From Moesziomyces globuligerus (taxonomy: Eukaryota; Basidiomycota; Ustilaginomycetes; Ustilaginales; Ustilaginaceae), in NCBI GenBank assembly GCA_030849465.1, contig JARVLF010000006.1, positions 1,116,001-1,180,000 of the forward strand: a stretch of DNA of 64,000 nucleotides, given 5' to 3'. Shown piece by piece: positions 1 through 9,736 of this stretch. The translations under genes were made by a program, and so were the position numbers. The notes beneath the pieces are model-generated. The model had not been told where the DNA came from, did no database searches, and worked only from the letters and a program-made list of their open reading frames with translations. The first letter of the stretch is position 1; every line of letters begins with the position of its first letter.

Positions 1-1542
1 CCTCTCGTCGCGCCGCACCAGCTCGTGCACCAGACAGAGCACGATCCACGTGCGCTGACGATCGCGCTCCAACCTGCGTCGGTAGCGCTGCGAAAAGCTA
101 TCCGACCGGCCCCTCGCCGGTGCCTCGCTGACCCTCTCGACCTCGTCCGAGTCGAGCGCCTCAAAGGCGGCGTGCAGGCCGAGTTCGTACGCGTAGCCCA
201 TGGCGCGCACGGCCTTGCGGAGGATGGTGCGGTCGCCGGGCTCCTTCCAGGTGATGACGAGGATGAGCGCCTGGATGTGGTCGAGGCTGGCGAGCTCGTC
301 GACGGCGGCGCGGTGGAGGATCGCCTTGGCCACGCGCTGGCACTGCCGATGCAGGTGCGGCTGGAAGAAGCGCGAGGCGACGGCGACGATGACCGAGAAG
401 AGGATCGGCGTGTTCTGCCGGCAGTAGTCGATCGTATGCAGCGACGCATCCAGCAGCGCCAGCGGCGGATTGAGCTCGGCGAAAAAGTAGTCGAACAGCT
501 CGTGCGCCTGGTCGAGGCTGATCAGGTGCTGCCGCACCGCATCGTCGCCGAGGTCGGCCGCCACGACGGGCACCGACGAAGCGGGAGGATGCGTGCGCTG
601 CATCGCGTTCTGCGCCGAGCTCCAGGCCGAAGTGCGGTCCCAAGAGCTCTGGTCCTTCGGACTCGGCCCACTGCGACCGGTCGAGCCCGGCGGCGCGACC
701 GAGAGCGGCGGCAGATCGCGACTGCGGTCATGGTAGGCTGACGGATAAGACGGGCCGGACTGAATCGGCTCGGCCTGGTCCTGGACATGGGGCGCGCCGT
801 GGTGCGGATGCGGCTTGCGCGGGAAGAGCGAGTCCTCAAACGAGGGGATGGGCTGCAGGTAGGGCCCAAACCACCTTCCGTGCACCGAGCCCTTGGGACT
901 GGGCAGCTTGGGCGCCGGTTCGCGGTTGGGCTCGATCTTGCGGATCGCCGGCTGCACGAGCTGGGGCGGCGAGGGTGGCGGCGGCGGTGGCGATCGGGAG
1001 AGCTCGCGGTGCTTGGCGCGTACGGGCGAGGCGTTGCTGTTGGCCGAGTTTGCGCCCAGTTCGGCGTCGTCGTCCTCGAGCTGATCCTCCTCGTCGAGGC
1101 CGGTGCTGTCGGCGTCGTCGGTGCGCGGTCTCTTTTTTGGTTTGCGTCCGCGGTGGTGTTCCTTGAACTCGCACTGGAGGTCGAGGCGGTTGCAGCGCTT
1201 GCAGCGGTCGTCGTGGGCGTTGGCGCGCGAACACTTGACCTTGATGGCGCGGCACTTGAGGCAGGCGAGGTTGGAGCCGCGCTTCTCGGGCTTTTCCGTG
1301 TCGAGCAGCGCGCGGCGGACGGGCGTGTCCGAGGCGACCGAGGCGGCGGCGGCGGCGGGCTTGGACATGTCGGCCGCAGGGCTGGAGATGGAGTTGGGAG
1401 ATGTCGAGGTCCAGGGGGCAGGATGGGCAGGGGTGGATCGGATGGTCGAGAGGCCAGGCGTGCGAGGCGAGGTGTTTGCTGCAGCTGCGGCAGCAGCAGC
1501 AGCGGCGGAAGCCTCGGCTGCCGCATCGGCGAGGCTGTTCAT
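1..1542 (-). CDS. Zn2Cys6 transcription factor, C-terminus cut by window edge
   Basis: The frame is open from an ATG at 1542 to the left edge, giving 514 visible residues; the end of the protein lies outside. After an Ala/Ser-rich N-terminus there is a clean binuclear zinc cluster with cysteines at about 94, 97, 104, 114, 117 and 124 (spacing 2-6-9-2-6), starting CLKCRAIKVKC. A Lys/Arg-rich and Pro-rich linker follows. From about residue 330 comes a fungal transcription factor middle homology region (motifs ELFDYFFAELNPPLALLDA and YAYELGLHAAFEALD). Zn2Cys6 proteins of this architecture are nuclear DNA-binding regulators. The target genes cannot be told from the sequence. The middle region resembles the regulator at 13900-16092, so the two may be paralogues. 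No intron is needed. Confidence 0.9.
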   Translation of the reverse strand, partial: MNSLADAAAEASAAAAAAAAAANTSPRTPGLSTIRSTPAHPAPWTSTSPNSISSPAADMSKPAAAAASVASDTPVRRALLDTEKPEKRGSNLACLKCRAIKVKCSRANAHDDRCKRCNRLDLQCEFKEHHRGRKPKKRPRTDDADSTGLDEEDQLEDDDAELGANSANSNASPVRAKHRELSRSPPPPPPSPPQLVQPAIRKIEPNREPAPKLPSPKGSVHGRWFGPYLQPIPSFEDSLFPRKPHPHHGAPHVQDQAEPIQSGPSYPSAYHDRSRDLPPLSVAPPGSTGRSGPSPKDQSSWDRTSAWSSAQNAMQRTHPPASSVPVVAADLGDDAVRQHLISLDQAHELFDYFFAELNPPLALLDASLHTIDYCRQNTPILFSVIVAVASRFFQPHLHRQCQRVAKAILHRAAVDELASLDHIQALILVITWKEPGDRTILRKAVRAMGYAYELGLHAAFEALDSDEVERVSEAPARGRSDSFSQRYRRRLERDRQRTWIVLCLVHELVRRDER

Positions 1543-3020
1543 TTTGGAGCGGGCGGGACGCGGATGAGGGGTGGGGGCGAGATTAGCACGTGCGGGTGGC
1601 CGGCATGACGGTTGCAAGTGAGGCGCTAGGCGGCGATATGCACTGCGCGTTCGTTTTGCGATACGACGACGATGGAGGCGGCGCGGTGACAGTGGTGGCA
1701 GATTGTGGTCACGAGGGTGTGCAAGGGCGTGTGAATCGCCGTAGCTGTGGGACGGCTGTGCGAGGCTGGGACGGAGCGACGATTGCACTGGCTTGGCACG
1801 GCTTTGTGTGGAATTTGAGTTGTGTCCGAGGCAAGGAGAAGGGGGGCGTGTGATGGTGCGATCTGTTGGGGAGAATGAAAAGCGAAGCGGCGGTGGAGAA
1901 TGAAGTTGACCAGGAGACGAGGGGCGGTGGTGTGCGATGCGTCGGTGTGGAATATGGCCGGGGTATTGAGCGTGCGAACGAAATCCAAAGGCGCGCCTGG
2001 GTGGTGAGATGAAGAAACGGGGACGGAGGGTCGAGGCAAGGCTTGGGAACGAGGAGGATGTGGTTTGTGGTTGTGGTGGGGACGGTGGTGTATGTGGAAG
2101 AAGGAGCCCAAGCCCGGTTGGAAGCCTAGGAAAGCGGTGGACCGGAAGGTAGCCGAGTTGCAGCCGTGCGCGGGGTTGAGTCGAAGCGTGTGAGAGTGCG
2201 ACCCGCTGGCTTTACCGGCGCCAAATGCCAAAGCCAGCTCGGCCAAGTCTGAGTGGCCGGTATCCGAGCGGTCAAAACCAAAACGGACGCAATTTCCAAT
2301 CGGATCGGACGGCTTGAGCCCGCTGCCCTTTTTTCCTCTTTTTTCTTTTTGGCCGGTTGATTCGCTTTCAAGGGCGCTTCGAGACCCTTGCCGCCTCTGC
2401 CTCGGTGTCTTTTGGCAGACTGCATCGGCCTAACCGGGCATCCGTTTGCTCTCTTGTCTTTCTTCCTTTTCACACTTTTCTTCGGCGCAGCGGTATCACA
2501 TGAGCCCACATGCCTCGACCCGCTCGACCGGCTTTGACTCTCTCTCCGCCTCCCAGCGTCCACTTGGTCCGAAGGCTGTCGATGCGCTCGAGCGCGCGCG
2601 ATTCGGCAATGGTCCGGGCTTGGGGGAAGGCTCAGACCGCAGGCGGGACGTTTTGGGAGCCGCGGGACGCGCGTTACGTACTTTATCCACTCAGTACCAG
2701 TCGACGAGTTCCCGGCCTAGTAGCCAAAGTCGCCCGTCCTCACCCTGTGCTCCATCCACCGACTGCCAAGTCCGTCAGGAAACAGTCGTGGCACGACGAA
2801 AGCGGGCAAAGGCCATCGGTCACTTGCCAGCCGTTGACCGGTACAAAAAGAAAAAACGTCGCCCACAAGTTGACCGTGCACCGGTCACTCGATCCCAACT
2901 CCGATGCCCCCCGTTCCATCCTATCCAGACGAAGAAAGCTGAGAGACTGGCCAAAGTGTCCATTGAGCAAAAAAAAAAGGAAAAGACATTATAAAGAGCT
3001 GAGGCTGCAAGGTGGTGGTT
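1543..3020. other. intergenic, no gene seen
   Basis: This 1.5 kb holds the 5' flank of the left-edge regulator and the 3' flank of the TRP-like gene. It contains T-rich tracts near 2331-2351 and a 10-nt A run at 2969-2978. Short ORFs here look like no known family and have GC-driven Arg/Ser/Pro composition. Confidence 0.6.
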
Positions 3021-6000
3021 TTAGGGATTATACGCCTGGGCAGCATCCCAGACCCTGGGCTCTGTGTCGGCATGGAGCGCGCTCGGAGCGGCGGGGGCGG
3101 GGCGATCAAAGTTGATGGCTGCGTGGTTGACGCTGCCGTCTGGCGCAAACATGGCGTGTTTGGGCGCGAGCGTGGGCGCGAGCGTGGGCGCGAGCGCGGG
3201 CGGCGTTCCGGCTTCCGAGGCTTCGTCTGCATTGAGCACCTCGGCCTGCATGGGCTCTGCGATCCTCGCCATGAGGCGCGACGACGAGACCGACGCCGGA
3301 CGCGACGCCGCCGAGACCGGCCGCGAGACCCAGAACATGGCCTCGTCCACCCTGGCCGGCTGCGCCGTCGACGTCGATACCCGCCGCGACGAAACGCCCT
3401 GCCGAGGCACCAGCAACGCCTGATCTCCAGCCCCGGGCGGCAAGGTACCGGACGACGCATCGTACGCCTCTTCGTCCACCCGAGCCGAGGCCGAATACGC
3501 GTCCGCGGCACTAGTCGCCCCGCGCTCCAACCCACCTCCCCGCAGCTCCCGCTCATCCTCTGACGGGGGTATTGGCGAGGGGTGCATGTTGCGCCCACCA
3601 CCGGCGCTGGCGGCGGCGAGCGCCGTAGAGTCTAGCACCTTGTCCGCACCGCCCGAGCTGCGTCGTGGCCGCTGCGGACGCACCACCTCGAACCCACTCG
3701 GCCTCGTGCTCGTCTCGGCCTCCGAACCCGGCGGCTCCAGACTCGTATTCGCCTCGTCTCCGCCTCCCGTCCCCTTGCCCAATCGCGCAGCCAACCCGCT
3801 CATGGCGGCGCTCATCTTGTTGAGTCCGCGCCAGCCGCCGCGCGAGCGGTACGCCGCGAGCGCCTCGCCGCCATCGTCGTCGTCGTCGTCGTCGTCGCTG
3901 TCCGAGTCGCTGCGCGCTCCGCCGCGCCTCCAGAACCGGGCCCGGGGCTTCTTCGACCGCTCGAGCGGCTGCCCCTCTTCGTCGACGGCCATCATGCCGG
4001 CGATCGACTGGCTCGCGCGCAGCTGCGCGCCCTGCGAGTAGCGCCGCATCGCCGCATTGCGCGCCGCCGCCTCGGTGCTCGAGAGCCCGCCCATCTCGTC
4101 GCCCGCCGACGCTGGCGCCGGCATCGAGCGTCGGTGCGGCTCGAGGTACGTGTCGATCACGCCGCTCTGCGAGCGCGGACGCATGCGGCCCTGCGGCGGC
4201 AGCGTGGGATAGGGCTGCGTGGGCGAGATGCGCTCGTTGCCACTGCCGCTGCTAAGCGCACGGCCGAGCGAGGCGCTGTTGTGCAGCGCCTGGTAGGGCG
4301 AGCTGTCGCTCGCGCGGCCGCCGCCCATGCGGACGAAGCCCGACTGCGGCGGCGGCGGCGACTGGCGTCCGCTCCACTGGTGCAGCTGCGGCGGCGGCGA
4401 GACGGGCCGCGCGCCGGCGACGCTCGGAGGCAGCGCGGCCATGATGTAGCCCTCGTCGTGCGGATCGCCGCGGAGGTAGGTCGAGTAGGGGCCGTTGCTG
4501 TCCGCCAGCATGTCGGCGGGCGACCTGCGCCCCTGAAAGTGGCCGTCGAGGTACGACGCATACGAGGCCTGGCGCGAGTGGAGCGGCATGCGGTGCATCG
4601 AGAGCGTCGAGGGGAGCGACGTGCTGAGCTTGCGCGGCGACGACGGTGCGGCGGGCGTCGTCTCGCCCGTCGAGCTGGCGAGCATGAGCGTCTGCGTGTT
4701 GGTCGAGGCGCTGCGGTTGAGCGGTGGCGCGGCCGGCTGCAGCGGCTGCTGCGAGAGCCGCTTGCCCTTCTTGGTGAGCTGGAGCGTCTGCTTCCTGCGC
4801 TGGATCTTGCGCAACGCGCCGCCGAGGCCCGAGGTGCGCGGCGAGGCGCGCTCGTCGAAGCTCGCGCGCCCCACCAACCGGACGAGGCCTTCGACGATCT
4901 TGACGAGGAGGAGCAGCGCCGCGCAGACGTAGAGGATGGCCTGGATGAGGAGGATGACGTAGGTGAGCCAGCCGACGGGTTCGCGGCCAAAGTCGACGAG
5001 CGGGCTGAGCAGCAAGACGAGCACGGCGGTGATGATGCGGAGCACGTTGGCGACGAAGCTCACGGGACCCATCATGGCGCCCTCGCCCCAGGGGAGCCAG
5101 AGGCTGCAGGCGAGCGCAAAGAGGATCTCAAAGACGAGCACGATGATGGCCTGGGCGCTGCCGCTCGCCTGGCCTGCGCCGATGACGACGCCGAGCACGA
5201 GGGTGCGCGCAAAGTCGACGGCGCAAAAGAGCTGGGAGCCGGGGCTGTAGGTGTTGTAGAGCGGGCCGAGCGCGGCGAGCGTGTCGATCGAGTCGTAGAG
5301 CTTGGCGGTGGGCGCGCGGCTGATGGCAAAGACGGCGTAGGCGGGCGCGAGCACCGAGAGCAGCGAAAACGCCAGGCCGGCGAGGCCGACCGAGGTGGCC
5401 GAGAAGCGGTCGGCGTTGGCCATGTGGTAGGTGGTGAAGATGGTGATGGGGAGGTGGAAGAGGACGAGGGCGCGGAGGAGGTTGCCGTGGAGGAGGCGGA
5501 GGTGGAAGGTGTTGTTGCTCGAGCCAAAGAGCCTGGAGCGGCCGGTGCCGATGAAGCGGTATCCGCCGCGACGGCTGAGCGACGAGCGCGGCTGATCGTC
5601 GTCCGGCTCGACCATCTCCTTTGTCTCGAGGCCGGCGTTGCTGCGGGCGACGTCGAGGTTGTAGCCGTCTTCGCGGCGCTTCTGGAGGCGGAGGCGGGTG
5701 TCGTGGAGCGAGTCGACGATCCAGGCGGCGAGGGAGATGGCGGCGATGGCGGCGACGATGAGGAGCCAGATGGAGAGGCAGGTGCCGAAGAGGTCGCGCG
5801 TGCGGAGGCCGACGGCGTGCGCGTAGGCCTCCATGCCCGGGCGTGCGCCGTCGAGGTTGAGCAGGCGGTTGGCCGCGGCGCTGTTCATGTAGAGGGGCGA
5901 GGAGGTGTTGGAGAACTGTGCGCTGATGTCGCCCGCGGGGAGCGAGGCGTTGGTGGCGAGCAGATCGAAGCTGGCATCGAGCTGCGCGGGTCTGATGAGG

Positions 6001-7223
6001 GTGACGTTGCCTGTGAGGGTCGACCAGGCAGCCTGCTTGAAGAAGGCGTAGGAGAACTCGGGCCAACGGACGGCGATCATGGAGATGGCGGCGACGAACT
6101 GGGTGTGGAGGATGATGTCCCAGCAGCCGGGCGTGGCGAAGCGGAGGAGGGCGGCGCTGAGGGCGAGCTTCTGACCGGAGATGGACGAGACGAGGGTGGG
6201 GGCGATGGTGTCCTTGATGACGTTGGGCTGGCTGCCTTCGCGCGCCTTGTTGCGGAATGTGCGTGCGCGCGAGGTGAGTGCGCAGAAGAGGCGGCCGAGG
6301 GCGACGACGACAAAGTAGGCGATGGTGAGAGCGATGGGGAACCAGAAGAGGAGGCGCCAGTACCATTTTGCGTCGTCGTAGGGGCTGGCGTAGATCTCGA
6401 AGCAGGCGATGTCGAGCGGGGGGCTGGAGGTGTCGCTGAGGCGGATGCGGGTCCAGAGGGTGCCGAGGGTGTAGGTGTCGTTGAGGGGGATGCCGACGCC
6501 GAGCGAGACCTGTCCCGGGCCGTAGAGGCAGCCTGCGGGCTGGATGACGATGCCGTTGACGACGGTGCCGTTGGGGTCGGGAGCGACGGGATAGAGGCTG
6601 TCGCAGAGGTACGAGTCGTTGCGGAAGATGCTAAAGGTGAGGAACTGCGTCTCTACGGAGAGGGTGCTGAGGAGCTGCGGGGTGACGGTGGTGTCTACGG
6701 TGGTGCTCTGTGCGTCTGTGGCGCCGACGGCGACGATGCGGAGGACGCCGGCGTCGTAGGCGTTCTGGTCGGAGAGGACGCGTGCGTTTGTGGTGTCCGG
6801 GTCGAACTGGGTGTAGACGGCCGAGACGTTGAGGCGCCTGGCGGGGTCGACGTAGTTGACCTGGTCTGCGGGGCAGCCGGTGAAGTAGACGTCCTTCATG
6901 CGCGAGGTGACGCGGAGGGCGGCATCGTCGTACTGTGCGGGGATGGGTTTCTGGAGGAGGTAGGGGACCTGAGGCCCGGAGAACTGGAGCTGTGGGATGA
7001 CGGTGCTGGTGACCTGGGGTGAGGCGCGGGTTGCGGTGGAGGCGCTGCCGGCGGGCGCATTGGTGCGGGTGGGGGTGTTGAGCGAGGCGGAGCCGGTGGT
7101 GAAGGTGACGGTCTCCGTGACGGTCTGCGCAGAAGCGTTTTGGAGAGCGACGGCGAGGAGGACGAGGAGGACGACGAACGCCAGCCTCAGGAGCGCAGCT
7201 GGGCGATGGCGACCGAGACCCAT
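3021..7223 (-). CDS. TRP-like / Flc-type multi-span membrane protein with long cytosolic tail
   Basis: This is an intronless ORF of 1400 residues. An upstream in-frame GTG at 7232 is not a fungal start, so the ATG at 7223 is used. A signal-like hydrophobic segment (about residues 9-27) is followed by a roughly 250-residue luminal/extracellular part with a few cysteines and many Ser/Thr. Then come about eight or nine hydrophobic segments between residues 285 and 790. The region around the second (CWDIILHTQF, ISMIAVRWPEFSYAFF) resembles basidiomycete proteins annotated with the fungal TRP-like domain. The last 600 residues are polar, low-complexity and Ser/Pro-rich, with an eight-Asp run and three TLAP repeats. 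The likely role is a plasma-membrane or ER channel-like or FAD-carrier-like protein. The family call rests on topology and remembered motif similarity, so it is moderate. Confidence 0.6.
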   Translation of the reverse strand: MGLGRHRPAALLRLAFVVLLVLLAVALQNASAQTVTETVTFTTGSASLNTPTRTNAPAGSASTATRASPQVTSTVIPQLQFSGPQVPYLLQKPIPAQYDDAALRVTSRMKDVYFTGCPADQVNYVDPARRLNVSAVYTQFDPDTTNARVLSDQNAYDAGVLRIVAVGATDAQSTTVDTTVTPQLLSTLSVETQFLTFSIFRNDSYLCDSLYPVAPDPNGTVVNGIVIQPAGCLYGPGQVSLGVGIPLNDTYTLGTLWTRIRLSDTSSPPLDIACFEIYASPYDDAKWYWRLLFWFPIALTIAYFVVVALGRLFCALTSRARTFRNKAREGSQPNVIKDTIAPTLVSSISGQKLALSAALLRFATPGCWDIILHTQFVAAISMIAVRWPEFSYAFFKQAAWSTLTGNVTLIRPAQLDASFDLLATNASLPAGDISAQFSNTSSPLYMNSAAANRLLNLDGARPGMEAYAHAVGLRTRDLFGTCLSIWLLIVAAIAAISLAAWIVDSLHDTRLRLQKRREDGYNLDVARSNAGLETKEMVEPDDDQPRSSLSRRGGYRFIGTGRSRLFGSSNNTFHLRLLHGNLLRALVLFHLPITIFTTYHMANADRFSATSVGLAGLAFSLLSVLAPAYAVFAISRAPTAKLYDSIDTLAALGPLYNTYSPGSQLFCAVDFARTLVLGVVIGAGQASGSAQAIIVLVFEILFALACSLWLPWGEGAMMGPVSFVANVLRIITAVLVLLLSPLVDFGREPVGWLTYVILLIQAILYVCAALLLLVKIVEGLVRLVGRASFDERASPRTSGLGGALRKIQRRKQTLQLTKKGKRLSQQPLQPAAPPLNRSASTNTQTLMLASSTGETTPAAPSSPRKLSTSLPSTLSMHRMPLHSRQASYASYLDGHFQGRRSPADMLADSNGPYSTYLRGDPHDEGYIMAALPPSVAGARPVSPPPQLHQWSGRQSPPPPQSGFVRMGGGRASDSSPYQALHNSASLGRALSSGSGNERISPTQPYPTLPPQGRMRPRSQSGVIDTYLEPHRRSMPAPASAGDEMGGLSSTEAAARNAAMRRYSQGAQLRASQSIAGMMAVDEEGQPLERSKKPRARFWRRGGARSDSDSDDDDDDDDGGEALAAYRSRGGWRGLNKMSAAMSGLAARLGKGTGGGDEANTSLEPPGSEAETSTRPSGFEVVRPQRPRRSSGGADKVLDSTALAAASAGGGRNMHPSPIPPSEDERELRGGGLERGATSAADAYSASARVDEEAYDASSGTLPPGAGDQALLVPRQGVSSRRVSTSTAQPARVDEAMFWVSRPVSAASRPASVSSSRLMARIAEPMQAEVLNADEASEAGTPPALAPTLAPTLAPKHAMFAPDGSVNHAAINFDRPAPAAPSALHADTEPRVWDAAQAYNP
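3161..3196. repeat. 12-bp tandem repeat inside the TRP-like CDS
   Basis: Three perfect 12-bp units (tgggcgcgagcg) lie in frame and encode three T-L-A-P units near the C-terminus of the membrane protein. The unit length is a multiple of three, so copy-number change would keep the frame. Confidence 0.9.
3874..3898. repeat. trinucleotide microsatellite encoding poly-Asp
   Basis: A run of about eight tcg/gtc units encodes a block of eight Asp in the cytosolic tail of the TRP-like protein, next to alternating Asp/Ser. Confidence 0.9.
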
Positions 7224-7371
7224 GGCGGGCACGGTTGTGGTGGTGGTGGTCGTGGTTGAGGAGAAGGGCCCGAGTGTTCAGAGGGAGAGCGAGAGCGAGT
7301 GCTTCGACATGTCGCCAGCAAGCGCGCGCCGGCTTGGCAGGGGATGGCGGTGGAGCGAGCGAGGTGTGATG

Positions 7372-7404
<33 letters not shown>

Positions 7405-8197
7405 ATGAAGGCGGGTGTGGCTCTCGAGTAGAGCGAGCAAAACTTCGAGGATTTGGGTCGAGCCGTGCTGCGCTGCGCTGCGTTGTGCTGCGTTGCGCTG
7501 CCTCAATCTGAGCTGCAGCTGCAGGCGATTCGTGCATGACCGCAGCGTACAGCAGGCCACAGCAGGCGACAGCAGGCGGGAAGCGCGCTGAAATGTGCCA
7601 AGCGGGCGGGCCCGTTGCTAAGCGCCTCCCACTCTGTCTCGATCGGCGTTGCAATCTCGGCATTTTCAGAGAAATCCATTTTATCCGCGCCTTTGGCCTC
7701 GACACACTTGTGCCAAGAGCGCTGTTCAGTGTGTGGTTGGCTGCATGAGACATGGCTCGACACGCACGCTTCCTCCTCTTTGCTCCTCTTGGCTCTCACT
7801 CGCTCGACTCACGACGGCGGTTCTGTCAAAGTCGGACGTCCGGAATTCCCAATGTCGGCCAAGAGCACTGGACATGTTCGGCTGCAACCCGACGAGGGCT
7901 GGTCAGCTGGGGGGGAGAGAGGGGGAAAGCGGGCCCGTTTGGCATGCCGTTTTGGGGAAATCCCATGGCAACGCGGCGAAATCGGACCACTTCCGACGTC
8001 CATGTGGCGTTGCGCGCGGGCAAGGCTGTGCTTTCTCTCTCCCTCTCTCTCTCTTTGACTCGACTCGCTTGCAAACCGAGAGGCACCAACGCGTCGTCGG
8101 GTGTCCGTTCTCCTCCTCCTTGCACATGCCTCTGTCCGAACGCTGCCTCTTGCAAGCTTGGCCCATCCACCATTTGGAATTGCAGGCGAGAGTGCAT
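7224..8197. other. intergenic, no gene seen; several simple repeats
   Basis: This region lies between the start of the TRP-like gene and the stop of STE14. It holds a 6-bp GAGGAC-type tandem repeat (7372-7404, 5.5 copies), a degenerate GCTGC-rich tract (about 7466-7501) and a CT-rich run (about 8031-8056). Overlapping short ORFs on both strands show no recognisable family. Confidence 0.6.
7372..7404. repeat. 6-bp tandem repeat (gaggac)
   Basis: About 5.5 near-perfect copies of a purine-rich hexamer lie 150-180 bp upstream of the TRP-like start codon, probably in its promoter or 5' UTR. Confidence 0.85.
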
Positions 8198-9157
8198 CTA
8201 GATAAAGGGGAGGCCGGTGCCGGTTCTCTTTCGGTAGTCGAGGTAGTCGTCGCCAAAGAATTCGACCAGGTACTTTTCCTCGGCGTAGACCCTTCGGCTG
8301 AAGAAGTACCAGAGCGTCGTGACGAATCCGGCGAGCGCGAGCTTGTTGCCCAGGAGCAGCTGCGTTCCGACTGCCCAGTAGAAGAAGCCGACGTAGCTCG
8401 GATGGCGCGTCCAAGCGTAGACGCCCGTCGTGACGAGTTGGTGGTCCTGACGCTTGCGATCCGCCACGACGTGGCTAAAGTTGTTGTGCGCCTGCACCAT
8501 GGCCAGGCTCCTCAACACCTGTCCCACCACCACCGTCGCCAACCCCACCCAGCTCACCCACCCCATCCTCTTGCCTCCTCGAGTCACGTGCGCCGTCAGC
8601 GCGAACTCGAGCAGCGCAACCAGATGCGCCAGGTGGTAGTGCACGCCGTTGTTGAGCAGGAAACTGTCCGAGAAGAGCCGCGTCGGGTTGAAGCTCGCCG
8701 TGACCGTGAATTCGAGCATGTGGAAGACCGCCCACGAGCAGAGGTACAGTGCGAGCTGCGGCTGCACATACCACGCCAGCCCCTCGTCAGCCCCAGCTAG
8801 GAAGCGAAACGTGTGCGGCAGAACCAGTCCAAAGAGCACGCCCAGAGGGAAGGCGGTGATGCACACCTGCAACGTAGCAGGCGCATACGCAGCAGGGATC
8901 GCATACTGCACCGTATACTTGTCCGCCAGCCACCGCCCCCACGACTGCGCAGCTCCCGAGTTGGCCGCACGGCCGTGCTTGCTCGTAGCACCACCACCAC
9001 TCGATACGTGGGCCTGGTTCGTGCCCAGGCTCGACGCGGACGAGGTGGATGTGGCAGGAGAGGTGGGCGAGGCGAGCGAGTCCGCCATATCGCTGCGTGC
9101 GCTGACGCTCGAGTCGTGCGAAGCCCCAAGGTCTGTAAAACCCACGTCACGAGGCAT
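8198..9157 (-). CDS. STE14: protein-S-isoprenylcysteine O-methyltransferase
   Basis: This enzyme methylates the C-terminal prenylcysteine of CaaX proteins after prenylation and AAX cleavage, in the ER membrane, using S-adenosylmethionine. The 319-residue reading starts at the ATG at 9157. The open frame continues upstream only to a GTG at 9241, and that stretch is pyrimidine-rich like a 5' UTR. A Ser/Thr-rich N-terminus precedes several hydrophobic segments. The ICMT catalytic core is clear near the C-terminus: LVTTGVYAWTRHPSYVGFFYW, then a hydrophobic pair and RVYAEEKYLVEFFGDDYLDY with the conserved E-E and Y-x-x-Y pattern. Basidiomycete a-factor-like pheromones and Ras/Rho proteins are typical substrates. 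It is divergent from MED21. Confidence 0.93.
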   Translation of the reverse strand: MPRDVGFTDLGASHDSSVSARSDMADSLASPTSPATSTSSASSLGTNQAHVSSGGGATSKHGRAANSGAAQSWGRWLADKYTVQYAIPAAYAPATLQVCITAFPLGVLFGLVLPHTFRFLAGADEGLAWYVQPQLALYLCSWAVFHMLEFTVTASFNPTRLFSDSFLLNNGVHYHLAHLVALLEFALTAHVTRGGKRMGWVSWVGLATVVVGQVLRSLAMVQAHNNFSHVVADRKRQDHQLVTTGVYAWTRHPSYVGFFYWAVGTQLLLGNKLALAGFVTTLWYFFSRRVYAEEKYLVEFFGDDYLDYRKRTGTGLPFI

Positions 9158-9736
9158 CGTTGCAATGGGAGAGCAGGTGGAAAAAGAGGAAGGACGAGGT
9201 TGAGCACAGATGCGCTTCTTTAAGTAGTCCTCGTCTGACACGTACTTGGCAAAGTGGCCCGCGTTCTCGTTGTCCTTCTCGTGCGCAGCCCGGCCCTATT
9301 GTGCGTCGTAGGCGGCGAGACAAAGGCGAGGCGGCTTCCCTTTGATGGGTCCCTTTGATGGGTCCCTTTGATGTGGTTGGCCGTGTGGGAATTCTTCTCA
9401 CTCGAAGCCGCTTTTGGCGCCAACAAAGGGGCCCGAGCCACAAACTCTGCTGCGCTCCGATTTCTCCTGGTTCAATCCAACAGTTCAGGGTCCAATCGTG
9501 CATCGCCTCGCACGCTTTCTTCGGAACTCGGCCAAAGGCCACTTGTGCCTGCTTTCTCTCTCCACCTTGCACCTCGGCTTGCCGTGCACGCTCCTTCCAC
9601 CCTGCCATCCTGCCATCCTTGCATCCTTGCAACCTTTCACGCTCGGCGCCGTGCATCGCAACCTTGCAGCTACCCCACCTACCTTGTTTCCCTTGCTTTG
9701 CAGAGTCTCCTCTTTGCGCTTCCTCTTTGGCCTACG
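9158..9736. other. divergent promoter region between STE14 and MED21
   Basis: This 579-bp region serves both start codons. It contains a short tandem repeat (9338-9373) and pyrimidine-rich sequence just before the MED21 ATG. No other coding signal is supported. Confidence 0.6.
9338..9373. repeat. 13-bp tandem repeat (ccctttgatgggt), 2.8 copies
   Basis: Two perfect 13-bp units are followed by a third that is complete for 10 bp. They sit centrally in the STE14/MED21 divergent promoter, so they could be clustered regulator sites or a simple replication slippage product. Confidence 0.85.

Noticed and set aside
2240..2330. tRNA-like string with GAGTGGCC and GAGCGGTC
   Set aside because: No acceptor stem, anticodon stem or T-loop can be paired around it.
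4134..7022. 962-codon plus-strand ORF antisense to the TRP-like gene
   Set aside because: It is rich in Arg, Ala, Glu and Gly with no hydrophobic or domain pattern, as expected from the complement of a GC-biased gene. The minus strand has clear membrane segments.
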